11,749 nt of DNA, from NCBI GenBank assembly GCA_946570335.1, contig CAMNYG010000015.1, positions 1-11,749 of the forward strand, given 5' to 3'. The notes beneath the pieces are model-generated. The model searched no databases. It was not told where the DNA came from and saw only the letters and a list, made by a program, of their open reading frames with translations. Shown here in pieces: positions 1-7,840 of the stretch (position 1 is its first letter; every line of letters starts with the position of its first letter). The stretch comes from an uncultured Dietzia sp. GTDB lineage: Bacteria; Actinomycetota; Actinomycetes; Mycobacteriales; Mycobacteriaceae. The position numbers were made by a program, and so were the translations under genes.

Positions 1-376
1 GGAGGCGGCCCGCGTCGGCCTGGATCAGCGGCACGGACGCGGCCGGGCCCGCCGACCTGCTCGCGACCTCGGCACCCACACGGAGCATGCCCGCGGACAG
101 GTCAGAGGCCACGGCGCGCGCACCCTGCCCGGCCAGCCAGCGCGAGCAGGGAGCGGCGCCCCTGCCGATCCCCAGCACGCCCCTGCCGGCGACGTCGCCC
201 AGCAGTCGCCAATCGCCCTCGTGCAGGCCTTCCGGGCACCACACGAACTCGCCGTCGGGGGAGTGGGCGCCGAGGAAATCACCGTGGGTGGCGTGGTACT
301 CGGTGGCTTCGGAGTCCCACCAGTTGCGGGAGGCGCGGACAGACTCTCCATGTCCAGGGGGGTTTGTGCACGTCAC
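1..376 (-). CDS. Class I SAM-dependent methyltransferase, 5' part (runs off left edge)
   Basis: About 125 N-terminal residues are visible; the rest lies outside the window. Read from a GTG at 376, the protein has an N-terminal RNWWDSEATEYHATHGDFLG segment, then GEFVWCPEGLHEGD, then VLGIGRGAAPCSRWL (about residues 67-81) and SDLSAGML (91-98). These are the SAM-binding motif I loop and the following acidic strand end of Rossmann-fold methyltransferases. The substrate cannot be told from this. Related actinobacterial proteins, as I recall them, carry VLEIGCG in motif I; here the acidic residue is Gly69 and the Cys is Arg72, which is odd. The GTG start is preferred because a -10-like TACGCT lies six bases upstream, giving a leaderless start; there is no Shine-Dalgarno and no ATG in frame. 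It diverges from rpsA. Confident of the family, less so of the exact start. Confidence 0.75.
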   Translation of the reverse strand, partial: MTCTNPPGHGESVRASRNWWDSEATEYHATHGDFLGAHSPDGEFVWCPEGLHEGDWRLLGDVAGRGVLGIGRGAAPCSRWLAGQGARAVASDLSAGMLRVGAEVASRSAGPAASVPLIQADAGRL

Positions 377-392
377 GCTAGAAGCGTACAGT
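364..392 (+). promoter_or_regulatory. Predicted rpsA promoter
   Basis: TTGTGC (364-369), a 17-base spacer and TACAGT (387-392) resemble a housekeeping sigma factor promoter. The -10 matches the actinobacterial TAnnnT pattern; the -35 keeps only TTG. Transcription would begin near 398-400, giving a leader of about 70 bases. The -35 lies inside the divergent methyltransferase gene, and the -10 overlaps that gene's own -10. Confidence 0.45.
383..388 (-). promoter_or_regulatory. Predicted -10 box for the methyltransferase (leaderless)
   Basis: On the minus strand TACGCT is followed by six bases and then GTG (374-376). That places the expected transcription start on the start codon. It shares bases 387-388 with the rightward -10 of rpsA, so polymerase could occupy only one promoter at a time. 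Predicted from pattern only. Confidence 0.4.
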
Positions 393-467
393 TGACGGAC
401 GCGTGCGTACACGTCCGCGATTTCCTGTTCACCTACGATTCCTATCCACCTCGGAGCACCCCACCAT

Positions 468-1940
468 ATGACCATCAACACTACGTCCCCGCAGGTAGCC
501 GTCAACGACATCGGCTCCGCAGAGGACTTCCTCGCCGCCATCGACGCCACGATCAAGTACTTCAACGATGGTGACATCGTCGAGGGCACGATCGTCAAGG
601 TTGACCGCGACGAGGTCTTGCTCGACATCGGCTACAAGACCGAGGGCGTCATCCCCTCACGTGAGCTGTCCATCAAGCACGATGTCGACCCGGGCGAGGT
701 CGTCGAGGTGGGCGATGAGGTCGAGGCTCTGGTCCTCACCAAGGAGGACAAGGACGGACGCCTGATCCTGTCCAAGAAGCGTGCGCAGTACGAGCGCGCC
801 TGGGGCACCATCGAGGAGCTCAAGGAGAAGGACGAGGCCGTCAAGGGCACCGTCATCGAGGTCGTCAAGGGCGGCCTCATCCTCGACATCGGTCTCCGTG
901 GCTTCCTCCCCGCGTCGCTGGTGGAGATGCGTCGCGTCCGCGACCTGCTGCCCTACGTGGGCCAGGAGCTCGAGGCCAAGATCATCGAGCTGGACAAGAA
1001 CCGCAACAACGTCGTGCTCTCGCGTCGTGCGTGGCTGGAGCAGACCCAGTCGGCCGTGCGCTCGGAGTTCCTGCACCAGTTGCAGAAGGGCCAGGTCCGC
1101 AAGGGCGTCGTGTCCTCGATCGTCAACTTCGGTGCCTTCGTGGACCTCGGCGGGGTCGACGGCCTCGTCCACGTCTCCGAGCTGTCCTGGAAGCACATCG
1201 ATCACCCGTCCGAGGTCGTCGAGGTGGGCCAGGAGGTCACCGTCGAGGTTCTCGACGTGGACCTGGACCGCGAGCGTGTCTCCCTGTCGCTCAAGGCGAC
1301 GCAGGAGGACCCGTGGCGTCACTTCGCCCGCACCCACGCGATCGGTCAGATCGTGCCGGGCAAGGTCACCAAGCTCGTCCCGTTCGGTGCGTTCGTCCGC
1401 GTCGAGGAGGGCATCGAGGGTCTGGTGCACATCTCCGAGCTGGCCGAGCGCCACGTGGAGGTTCCGGACCAGGTCGTGTCCGTTGGCGACGACGCCATGG
1501 TCAAGGTCATCGACATCGACCTCGATCGTCGTCGTATCTCGTTGTCGCTGAAGCAGGCTGACGAGGACTTCACCGAGGAGTTCGACCCGTCGAAGTACGG
1601 CATGGCCGACAGCTACGACGAGGCCGGCAACTACATCTTCCCCGAGGGCTTCGACCCCGAGACCAACGAGTGGCTCGAGGGTTTCGAGAAGCAGCGTGAG
1701 GAGTGGGAGGCGCGCTACGCCGAGGCCGAGCGGCGCCACAAGATGCACGCCGCCCAGATCGAGAAGGGTCGGGCAGCTGCTGCGGAGGCCGCCGAGGCCG
1801 CGCCGACCAACTATTCGTCCGAGTCTGCGCCGGCCTCGCGACAGGGAGCCGAGTCCAGCCAAGCCGAGTCGACCGGCGGTTCGCTGGCGTCGGACGAGCA
1901 GCTCGCCGCCCTGCGCGCGAAGCTCGCCGGCGGAGAGTGA
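468..1940 (+). CDS. rpsA: 30S ribosomal protein S1
   Basis: This 490-residue protein helps bring mRNA to the small ribosomal subunit. Four S1 RNA-binding (OB-fold) domains are visible at about residues 35-104, 122-187, 207-276 and 292-361. The last two carry the NFGAFVDLGGVDGLVHVSEL and PFGAFVRVEEGIEGLVHISEL-type cores, and domains end in VSLSLK or ISLSLK. Four domains is the actinobacterial form; the E. coli protein has six. After residue 365 comes an acidic, then Glu/Arg-rich and Ala/Ser-rich tail ending in SLASDEQLAALRAKLAGGE, which resembles the conserved C-terminus of mycobacterial RpsA. The ATG at 468 has GGAG at 453-456, eleven bases upstream, a somewhat long spacing. The gene stands alone, ending at a strong hairpin and separated from coaE by about 650 bases. 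Identification is secure. Confidence 0.98.
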   Translation: MTINTTSPQVAVNDIGSAEDFLAAIDATIKYFNDGDIVEGTIVKVDRDEVLLDIGYKTEGVIPSRELSIKHDVDPGEVVEVGDEVEALVLTKEDKDGRLILSKKRAQYERAWGTIEELKEKDEAVKGTVIEVVKGGLILDIGLRGFLPASLVEMRRVRDLLPYVGQELEAKIIELDKNRNNVVLSRRAWLEQTQSAVRSEFLHQLQKGQVRKGVVSSIVNFGAFVDLGGVDGLVHVSELSWKHIDHPSEVVEVGQEVTVEVLDVDLDRERVSLSLKATQEDPWRHFARTHAIGQIVPGKVTKLVPFGAFVRVEEGIEGLVHISELAERHVEVPDQVVSVGDDAMVKVIDIDLDRRRISLSLKQADEDFTEEFDPSKYGMADSYDEAGNYIFPEGFDPETNEWLEGFEKQREEWEARYAEAERRHKMHAAQIEKGRAAAAEAAEAAPTNYSSESAPASRQGAESSQAESTGGSLASDEQLAALRAKLAGGE

Positions 1941-1982
1941 TCTTCGCTGTCTTGAGGCGTTAGCCGTCTCGTAGTCCGTCGC

Positions 1983-2026
1983 ACGGCCTCGGCCGCTCTC
2001 CGAACTTGGGGAGTGGCCGGGGCCGT
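1983..2026 (+). terminator. Hairpin terminator after rpsA
   Basis: A 19-bp stem with three G-U wobbles (arms 1983-2001 and 2008-2026) closes on a six-base loop, GAACTT. It starts 43 bases after the rpsA stop. There is no true U-tract after it (CGACTATTTCG), as is usual in high-GC actinobacteria. It could also stop leftward transcription from the remnant at 2030-2491, which ends beside it. Confidence 0.75.
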
Positions 2027-2029
2027 CGA

Positions 2030-2491
2030 CTATTTCGCTTCCTCCCCCGGTGCGGACGGCGCGACATGGGCAGTCTCTGCCGGGTGTTGCTCGTCGGTCA
2101 CGCCCTCGTCGTTGAGCGCGCCGTCCTTCACCGCCCCGGCGCGAGGAGTCTGTGAGGAATCTCCACGACTGGCCGTCGTCGACGGACTTCACCGGGGCGG
2201 AGTAGCTGGTCGCGTACCGATGAGGCAGCGTCGCCGACCACCAGAGTTCGCCGCGTCGGCGAGCTGACCGGTCGCGAGTGTCGGTCCCGGTGAGCCCGGT
2301 GGGAAGGTGCCGAAGAAGTTGTGACACGGCCCGCTCTCGGAGCCGCTGGTGAACGACGACCCGGCAGGGCCCCCGATGACCCCGTCAGGGGCCGACAACG
2401 CGGCAGAGCCCGCAGGGGCGCCGGTGCCGGTGGTCGGTGCGCTGGAGGTGTCCGGGGCGGGCAGCGACGTCGACAGGACCGCTACGGGCAC
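2030..2491 (-). pseudogene. Frame-broken remnant of a small exported protein
   Basis: No intact ORF fills this stretch, but the minus strand looks coding. From GTG at 2491 one frame reads a hydrophobic start (VPVAVLSTSLPAPD), a Thr/Ser/Pro/Ala/Gly-rich segment and CHNFFGTFPPG, with strong G/C at third positions. Near 2250 the codon bias moves to another frame reading ELWWSATLPHRYATSYSAP then VKSVDDGQSWRFLTDS. Near 2150 it returns to the first frame, reading AGAVKDGALNDEGVTDEQHP and stopping with TAG at 2030-2032. This fits one base lost and one gained about 100 bases apart. An in-frame TGA at 2189-2191 blocks the first frame. A further ATG at 2544, in a third frame, may be the original start. 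The family is not recognised. Alternatives are two assembly errors in a real gene, or chance. Bases 2492-2592 hold only the coaE promoter. Confidence 0.45.
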
Positions 2492-2580
2492 GGTGAGGCG
2501 GAGTGAGGTGAGAGCTCACCGATCGACCCTGTGAGAGCCCTCATGTAGCCGTCGTTCAGGAGTGCATATTTCGGGTCGCC

Positions 2581-2592
2581 TAGACTCCAGGC
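2581..2592 (+). promoter_or_regulatory. Predicted leaderless coaE promoter (-10)
   Basis: TAGACT (2581-2586) fits TAnnnT and is followed by six bases and then the ATG at 2593, so the transcript would begin at or near the start codon. No Shine-Dalgarno sequence precedes the ATG, and no good -35 is seen at 17-18 bases. Confidence 0.5.
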
Positions 2593-3675
2593 ATGCTGAT
2601 GGTGGGTCTGACCGGTGGAATCGGAGCCGGAAAGTCGACGGTGACCGCGGTGCTCGCAGAGGCGGGGGCTGTGATCGTGGATGCGGACCGTATCGCGCGC
2701 GAGGTCGTGGAACCGGGGACCCCGGGGTTGGCGATGCTCGTCGCCGAGTTCGGTGAACAGATCCTCGGGGACGACGGGGCGCTGGATCGGGCGGCACTCG
2801 CCGGGCTGGCATTCGTCAACGCGGAGCGCACGGCCGCACTCAACGCGATCACCCACCCGTTGATCGGCGAGCGCACCGCGGAGTTGTTCGGCACCGCACC
2901 AGCGGATGCGATCGTGGTGCACGACATGCCGCTGCTCGTCGAAGGCGGGATGGCGCCGGGCTATCACCTCGTGATCGTGGTCGACACTCCTGCCGAGATC
3001 CGCCTGCAGCGGCTCGTGGAGCACCGTGGCATGCCGGCGGACGACGCCAGGGCCCGCATGTCCCGCCAGGCGACGGACGAGCAGCGCAGGGCAGTTGCTG
3101 ACGTCCTGATAGACAACTCGGGGGAGCGTCAGGTGGTGGAGGACCGCACGCGATCGCTCGTCGAGTCCCGGTTGCTGCCTTTCGAGCACAATCTTCGGAC
3201 CGGAACCCCGGTTATCGGGGACCGTGAGGTCGTGCCGTTCCGCCCTGAGTGGGCCGGCGAGGCGGAGCGGGCGTCCGCTCGTCTACGTCACACGCTGGGC
3301 GATCTGGCCACCCGGATCGACCACGTCGGCCCCACTTCGGTGGACGGACTCGACGCCCCCGACATCGTCGACATCCAGGTGACGGTCCGCGACGAAGCCG
3401 GATCTGACTCCGCTCTGGCGGCGCTCACCGCCGCCGGCTGGGTCCGCGACCGCTCAAGCCTTCGTCCGCTGCTGCACTGGTGCGACCCGGCCAGACCGCT
3501 GGAGGTGACGATCGTGACGGAGGACGACCCGGAGCACGAGTTCGCCTTCCTCATGTCCGAGGTGATCGCCGATGACCCGGCGGCCCGCGCGGAGTACACG
3601 CAGATCCTGCATCGTGCCGACCGTGAGGAGACCCGCCTGTGGGAACGCTCGCGCACCGGCGCATCGAGGCGCTGA
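2593..3675 (+). CDS. coaE: Dephospho-CoA kinase fused to a GrpB/UPF0157-like domain
   Basis: The enzyme phosphorylates dephospho-CoA at the ribose 3' hydroxyl with ATP, the last step of CoA synthesis in the cytosol. Residues 1-200 form the kinase: Walker [10 protein letters not shown] (8-16), [11 protein letters not shown] with Asp30 and Asp32, HPL (88-90), [10 protein letters not shown] (111-120), the lid region around RLVEHRGM (140-147) and IDNSG (173-177). Residues 208-350 resemble GrpB/UPF0157, with [13 protein letters not shown] and [21 protein letters not shown] (the family pattern is HIGSTSVPGL, so several positions differ). M. tuberculosis CoaE has the same fusion at 407 residues, as I recall. 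Here the protein is 360 residues: the middle of the GrpB part is compressed and its C-terminal helix with the PWF-type motif is missing. The role of the GrpB part is unclear; in mycobacteria it has been linked to regulating or folding the kinase. The start appears leaderless. Confidence 0.95.
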   Translation: MLMVGLTGGIGAGKSTVTAVLAEAGAVIVDADRIAREVVEPGTPGLAMLVAEFGEQILGDDGALDRAALAGLAFVNAERTAALNAITHPLIGERTAELFGTAPADAIVVHDMPLLVEGGMAPGYHLVIVVDTPAEIRLQRLVEHRGMPADDARARMSRQATDEQRRAVADVLIDNSGERQVVEDRTRSLVESRLLPFEHNLRTGTPVIGDREVVPFRPEWAGEAERASARLRHTLGDLATRIDHVGPTSVDGLDAPDIVDIQVTVRDEAGSDSALAALTAAGWVRDRSSLRPLLHWCDPARPLEVTIVTEDDPEHEFAFLMSEVIADDPAARAEYTQILHRADREETRLWERSRTGASRR

Positions 3676-3722
3676 CCAGCCAGCCAGGACCAGCTGCGCC
3701 TGTTCAGGCGGCGCGGTACGAC

Positions 3723-3764
3723 ATGTGACTCCAGGCCCGGCGAAGGCCGGGCCTGGAGTCACAT
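3723..3764. terminator. Bidirectional terminator, perfect 19-bp hairpin
   Basis: The arms 3723-3741 and 3746-3764 are perfect reverse complements (ATGTGACTCCAGGCCCGGC on the left), closing on a GAAG loop. It lies between the stops of convergent coaE (3675) and the DUF4185 gene (3772), so it can end transcription from both sides. There is no U-tract on either side. Confidence 0.85.
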
Positions 3765-3771
3765 CGGCGGA

Positions 3772-5352
3772 TCACTCGGTGGGAACGTCGCCGTTCACCA
3801 GCTCGGAGATCGGCACCTGACGCACGACCTCGCTCCGTGCCGGCGCCTCGGCGGCGGTCATGAGCCGCCTGTCCTGTGCGAACACCTCGTCGAGATCAGT
3901 GCGCACGAGGAACACGTTGTAGGCGTTCCAGGTGGTCACCAGATAGTAGAGGTCCCGACCCTGCGCCCACGGGTGCATGAACGCACCGTAGACCCCCGGG
4001 AGCATCGAGTAGTCGATGAGCGTGGTGGCCTCGCTCCACGGTCCCTGCGGATCGTCCGCGGTGCGCATCACGACCGAGTCGAAGCCGCGGGAGTACATCG
4101 CCGTGTACTTACCCAGGTGCTCGTTCCACATGGTCGAAAGCTCACTGGCCGGCGCGGGCAGTACGGTGGTGGCGTCGTCGATGTCCGTGACCCACGTCTG
4201 TGAGTCCCCGTCCCAGTACTCGTAGGCGGTGGGGTCGAGGACACCCTCCAGAGGGGTCGTCTCCGCGGAAAGCTCCTCCGCGGACGGTGAATCCGCGAGC
4301 GGGACCCGCGCGACGATCGCCGCGCCCTGACGGCCCGAGGGGGTCAGGTACTCATACAGGTGATCCTCGCCGTCCTTCTTGAGGAACGAACTCATCTGGG
4401 CGGGACGCCAGGAGTCGTCGACGTCGGGGGCGCCCCGGCCGGCGTCACCGGCGTCGGTGATCCGACGTGCCATCTCGGGTACGACGCTCCAGTTCTCGCC
4501 GTTGTCCGTGGAGTAGGCCATCCCCGAGTAGTTCGTGGTCCACGATCCCGGTCGGCCCCAGTGCGCCACCGACATGTACCGCAGGTACTGGACTCCGTTC
4601 ACGGAGATCCCGGCGGTGGGGATGATCGTCACCTCGCCGGGCTGATCGATCCTCGGGATGATCGACTTGGCCAGGCCGTCGGTGCCCATGGCTGCCGAAT
4701 CGATGGTGATGCCGTCGGACAGGTCCCCGTCACCGGAGCGGAACAGGACGTTGGAACGCCACTGGTTTCCCGGGACGGTGCAGTCGCCCATGGTGTCGCC
4801 GAAGGCCAGGAGGATCTCGGGGTCGGCGGTGTCGCCGTTGTCCCACATGATGCCCAGGTCCGTGCCCGCGACCCCGTACCGGGTGATGGATTCCGTGGGG
4901 CTGGTGGGGCCGGTGACGAGCTGGAGGAACCGGGTGTGGCCGCGCAGGACCGGTACGGTGCCCTCCTCGCCGGTGATCCACGGCGGCATGCCGTAGACGG
5001 AACCGATGAGAGGGTCGAGTGACCCGGACAGGCCGTTGCCGATCGACCCGGTCTCGAGCTGCTGCACGAGGGAACCCGAGCGATCCGATGATCCCAGCGA
5101 TCCGGAGATCGACCCCAGTGATCCGGAGTCCTCGAGCGATCCGAGCGAGCCTAGGGAACCGGTGGCCATCCCTGCTCCGGTCCGGTGCTCGAGCAGCGAG
5201 CCGAAGTTGCCGAACATCTCACTGCACGGGCCGGCGTGGGCGGTTCCCCCTCCGAACACGCCGACGACCGACACCGTGGCAGCGGTGGTCACGGTCGCGG
5301 CGACGACCGAGGTGAGTCGCCGTGCGAGCGAGTGGGTGCGGGGACGGGTCAT
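3772..5352 (-). CDS. Exported DUF4185 protein, candidate endo-D-arabinanase (GH183-like)
   Basis: The 526-residue product has a signal peptide: an Arg-rich start with LARRLTSVV, a hydrophobic stretch and a likely cut after AHA (residue 40). Two Arg sit side by side, but the Tat consensus is weak. Residues 65-112 are a Gly-Ser-Leu-rich linker. From about 125 to 500 lies a DUF4185-type five-bladed propeller: GTDLGIMWDNGD (163-174), LLAFGDTMGD (181-190), SGMAYSTDNGENWS, MWNEHLGKYTAMYS and TADDPQGPWSEATTL (431-445). Published work assigns DUF4185 members to GH183 enzymes that cut D-arabinan of mycobacterial arabinogalactan, so remodelling of the cell's own wall is a reasonable inference. Asp171, Asp174, Asp186 and Asp190 are the acidic residues to test. 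The ATG at 5352 has GGAGG at 5361-5365, eight bases upstream. That site lies inside a small upstream ORF ending three bases before this start. Family good, activity inferred. Confidence 0.85.
   Translation of the reverse strand: MTRPRTHSLARRLTSVVAATVTTAATVSVVGVFGGGTAHAGPCSEMFGNFGSLLEHRTGAGMATGSLGSLGSLEDSGSLGSISGSLGSSDRSGSLVQQLETGSIGNGLSGSLDPLIGSVYGMPPWITGEEGTVPVLRGHTRFLQLVTGPTSPTESITRYGVAGTDLGIMWDNGDTADPEILLAFGDTMGDCTVPGNQWRSNVLFRSGDGDLSDGITIDSAAMGTDGLAKSIIPRIDQPGEVTIIPTAGISVNGVQYLRYMSVAHWGRPGSWTTNYSGMAYSTDNGENWSVVPEMARRITDAGDAGRGAPDVDDSWRPAQMSSFLKKDGEDHLYEYLTPSGRQGAAIVARVPLADSPSAEELSAETTPLEGVLDPTAYEYWDGDSQTWVTDIDDATTVLPAPASELSTMWNEHLGKYTAMYSRGFDSVVMRTADDPQGPWSEATTLIDYSMLPGVYGAFMHPWAQGRDLYYLVTTWNAYNVFLVRTDLDEVFAQDRRLMTAAEAPARSEVVRQVPISELVNGDVPTE
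5017..5160 (-). repeat. Gly-Ser-Leu-rich linker in the DUF4185 protein
   Basis: Residues 65-112 repeat GSL and GSLGS-like units (GSLGSLGSLEDSGSLGS, then SGSLGSS, GSLV, GSIG, SGSL). At DNA level this shows as recurring GATCC and GAGCGA-type words. It lies between the signal peptide and the catalytic domain, so it probably acts as a flexible spacer through the cell wall. Confidence 0.7.
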
Positions 5353-5355
5353 GAA

Positions 5356-5499
5356 CTAGGCCTCCGGAAGTGGGGGTCGGTCGACGAGATCGGCCTCGCC
5401 GGTGTCTGCGCGGTCGGGGAGCGGGCGTGAATCGATTGTGCCCGGGTCGGTCCTCGTGAGGACGACGGTGTAGGCGTGGACAGCGTGAGTACCGATCAT
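5356..5499 (-). CDS. Small 47-residue protein upstream of the DUF4185 gene
   Basis: An ATG at 5497-5499 opens a frame that ends with TAG at 5356-5358. The product starts MIGTHAVHAYTVVLTRTDPG and ends EADLVDRPPLPEA. Most codons end in G or C, as in real genes of this genome. An in-frame TGA six codons upstream means this ATG is the only reasonable start. GAGG lies nine bases before it. The stop is three bases before the DUF4185 ATG, and that gene's GGAGG site is inside this ORF's last codons, so translation of the two is probably coupled. There is no clear signal peptide or membrane segment; it has a short hydrophobic patch (AYTVVL) and an acidic, Pro-rich C-terminus. Family not recognised. 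It could be a leader peptide controlling DUF4185 expression, a small protein in its own right, or a chance ORF. Confidence 0.55.
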   Translation of the reverse strand: MIGTHAVHAYTVVLTRTDPGTIDSRPLPDRADTGEADLVDRPPLPEA

Positions 5500-5519
5500 C
5501 GCCGCTCGCCTCGATCAGC

Positions 5520-5553
5520 GGGCTCCAAGGGAGCCCAAATGCCCCGTAAGGGG
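5520..5553 (-). promoter_or_regulatory. Tandem hairpins in the leader of the small ORF/DUF4185 unit
   Basis: Two perfect stems lie just before the small ORF's ribosome site. One is GGGCTCC/GGAGCCC (5520-5526 with 5530-5536, three-base loop); the other is CCCC/GGGG (5542-5545 with 5550-5553, four-base loop). A third, CGGGG/CCCCG, lies at 5585-5598 beside the uvrB promoter. In the leftward transcript the first stem is separated from the start codon by about 20 bases, so it could affect translation or termination. They lie upstream of the predicted uvrB transcription start, so they should not be in that mRNA. Confidence 0.4.
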
Positions 5554-5604
5554 TGGGGACGTGAAGACGTGAATCCGCCACGAGCGGGGGCGGCCCCGGA
5601 CTCG

Positions 5605-5617
5605 TAGGCTGAACGGT
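5605..5617 (+). promoter_or_regulatory. Predicted leaderless uvrB promoter (-10)
   Basis: TAGGCT (5605-5610) is followed by seven bases and the ATG at 5618, so transcription should begin on the start codon. No Shine-Dalgarno, no clear -35 and no LexA-type box (TCGAAC-N4-GTTCGA) can be seen in 5500-5617. Confidence 0.5.
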
Positions 5618-7747
<2,130 letters not shown>

Positions 7748-7801
7748 CGGATCACCTGTGATGTGGTGCGCTTACCACCTCCGATCTCGGCGTCCGGCGA
7801 C

Positions 7802-7807
7802 TACGCT
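7802..7807 (+). promoter_or_regulatory. Predicted -10 box of the stress-protein gene
   Basis: TACGCT fits TAnnnT and would give a leader of about 27 bases that includes the GAGAGG ribosome site (7828-7833). No good -35 is seen. An inverted repeat ATCAC-CT-GTGAT lies upstream at 7751-7762 and might be an operator, but it does not have the orientation of a CRP box. Confidence 0.4.
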
Positions 7808-7840
7808 TGGCGGAACGTGTTCCCGAAGAGAGGACTGCAG

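Noticed and set aside
657..2327. Long minus-strand ORF of 556 codons opposite rpsA
   Set aside because: Most of it is the antisense shadow of rpsA, a frame left open by high G/C at third positions. Only its beginning (about 2150-2250) looks coding, and that is treated as part of the remnant at 2030-2491.
5017..5160. DNA tandem repeat or CRISPR-like array
   Set aside because: The repetition is at the protein level (Gly-Ser-Leu linker), with no fixed DNA unit or spacers.
5353..5617. LexA/SOS box upstream of uvrB
   Set aside because: No sequence close to TCGAAC-N4-GTTCGA or to the RecA-NDp promoter type was found by eye.
7751..7762. CRP/cAMP receptor site before the stress-protein gene
   Set aside because: The repeat reads ATCAC-CT-GTGAT, the half-sites in the opposite order and at the wrong spacing for TGTGA-N6-TCACA.
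7763..7840. Upstream extension of the stress-protein gene (26 more residues)
   Set aside because: It would cross the predicted -10 and the ribosome site; the family's N-terminus begins at the ATG at 7841.
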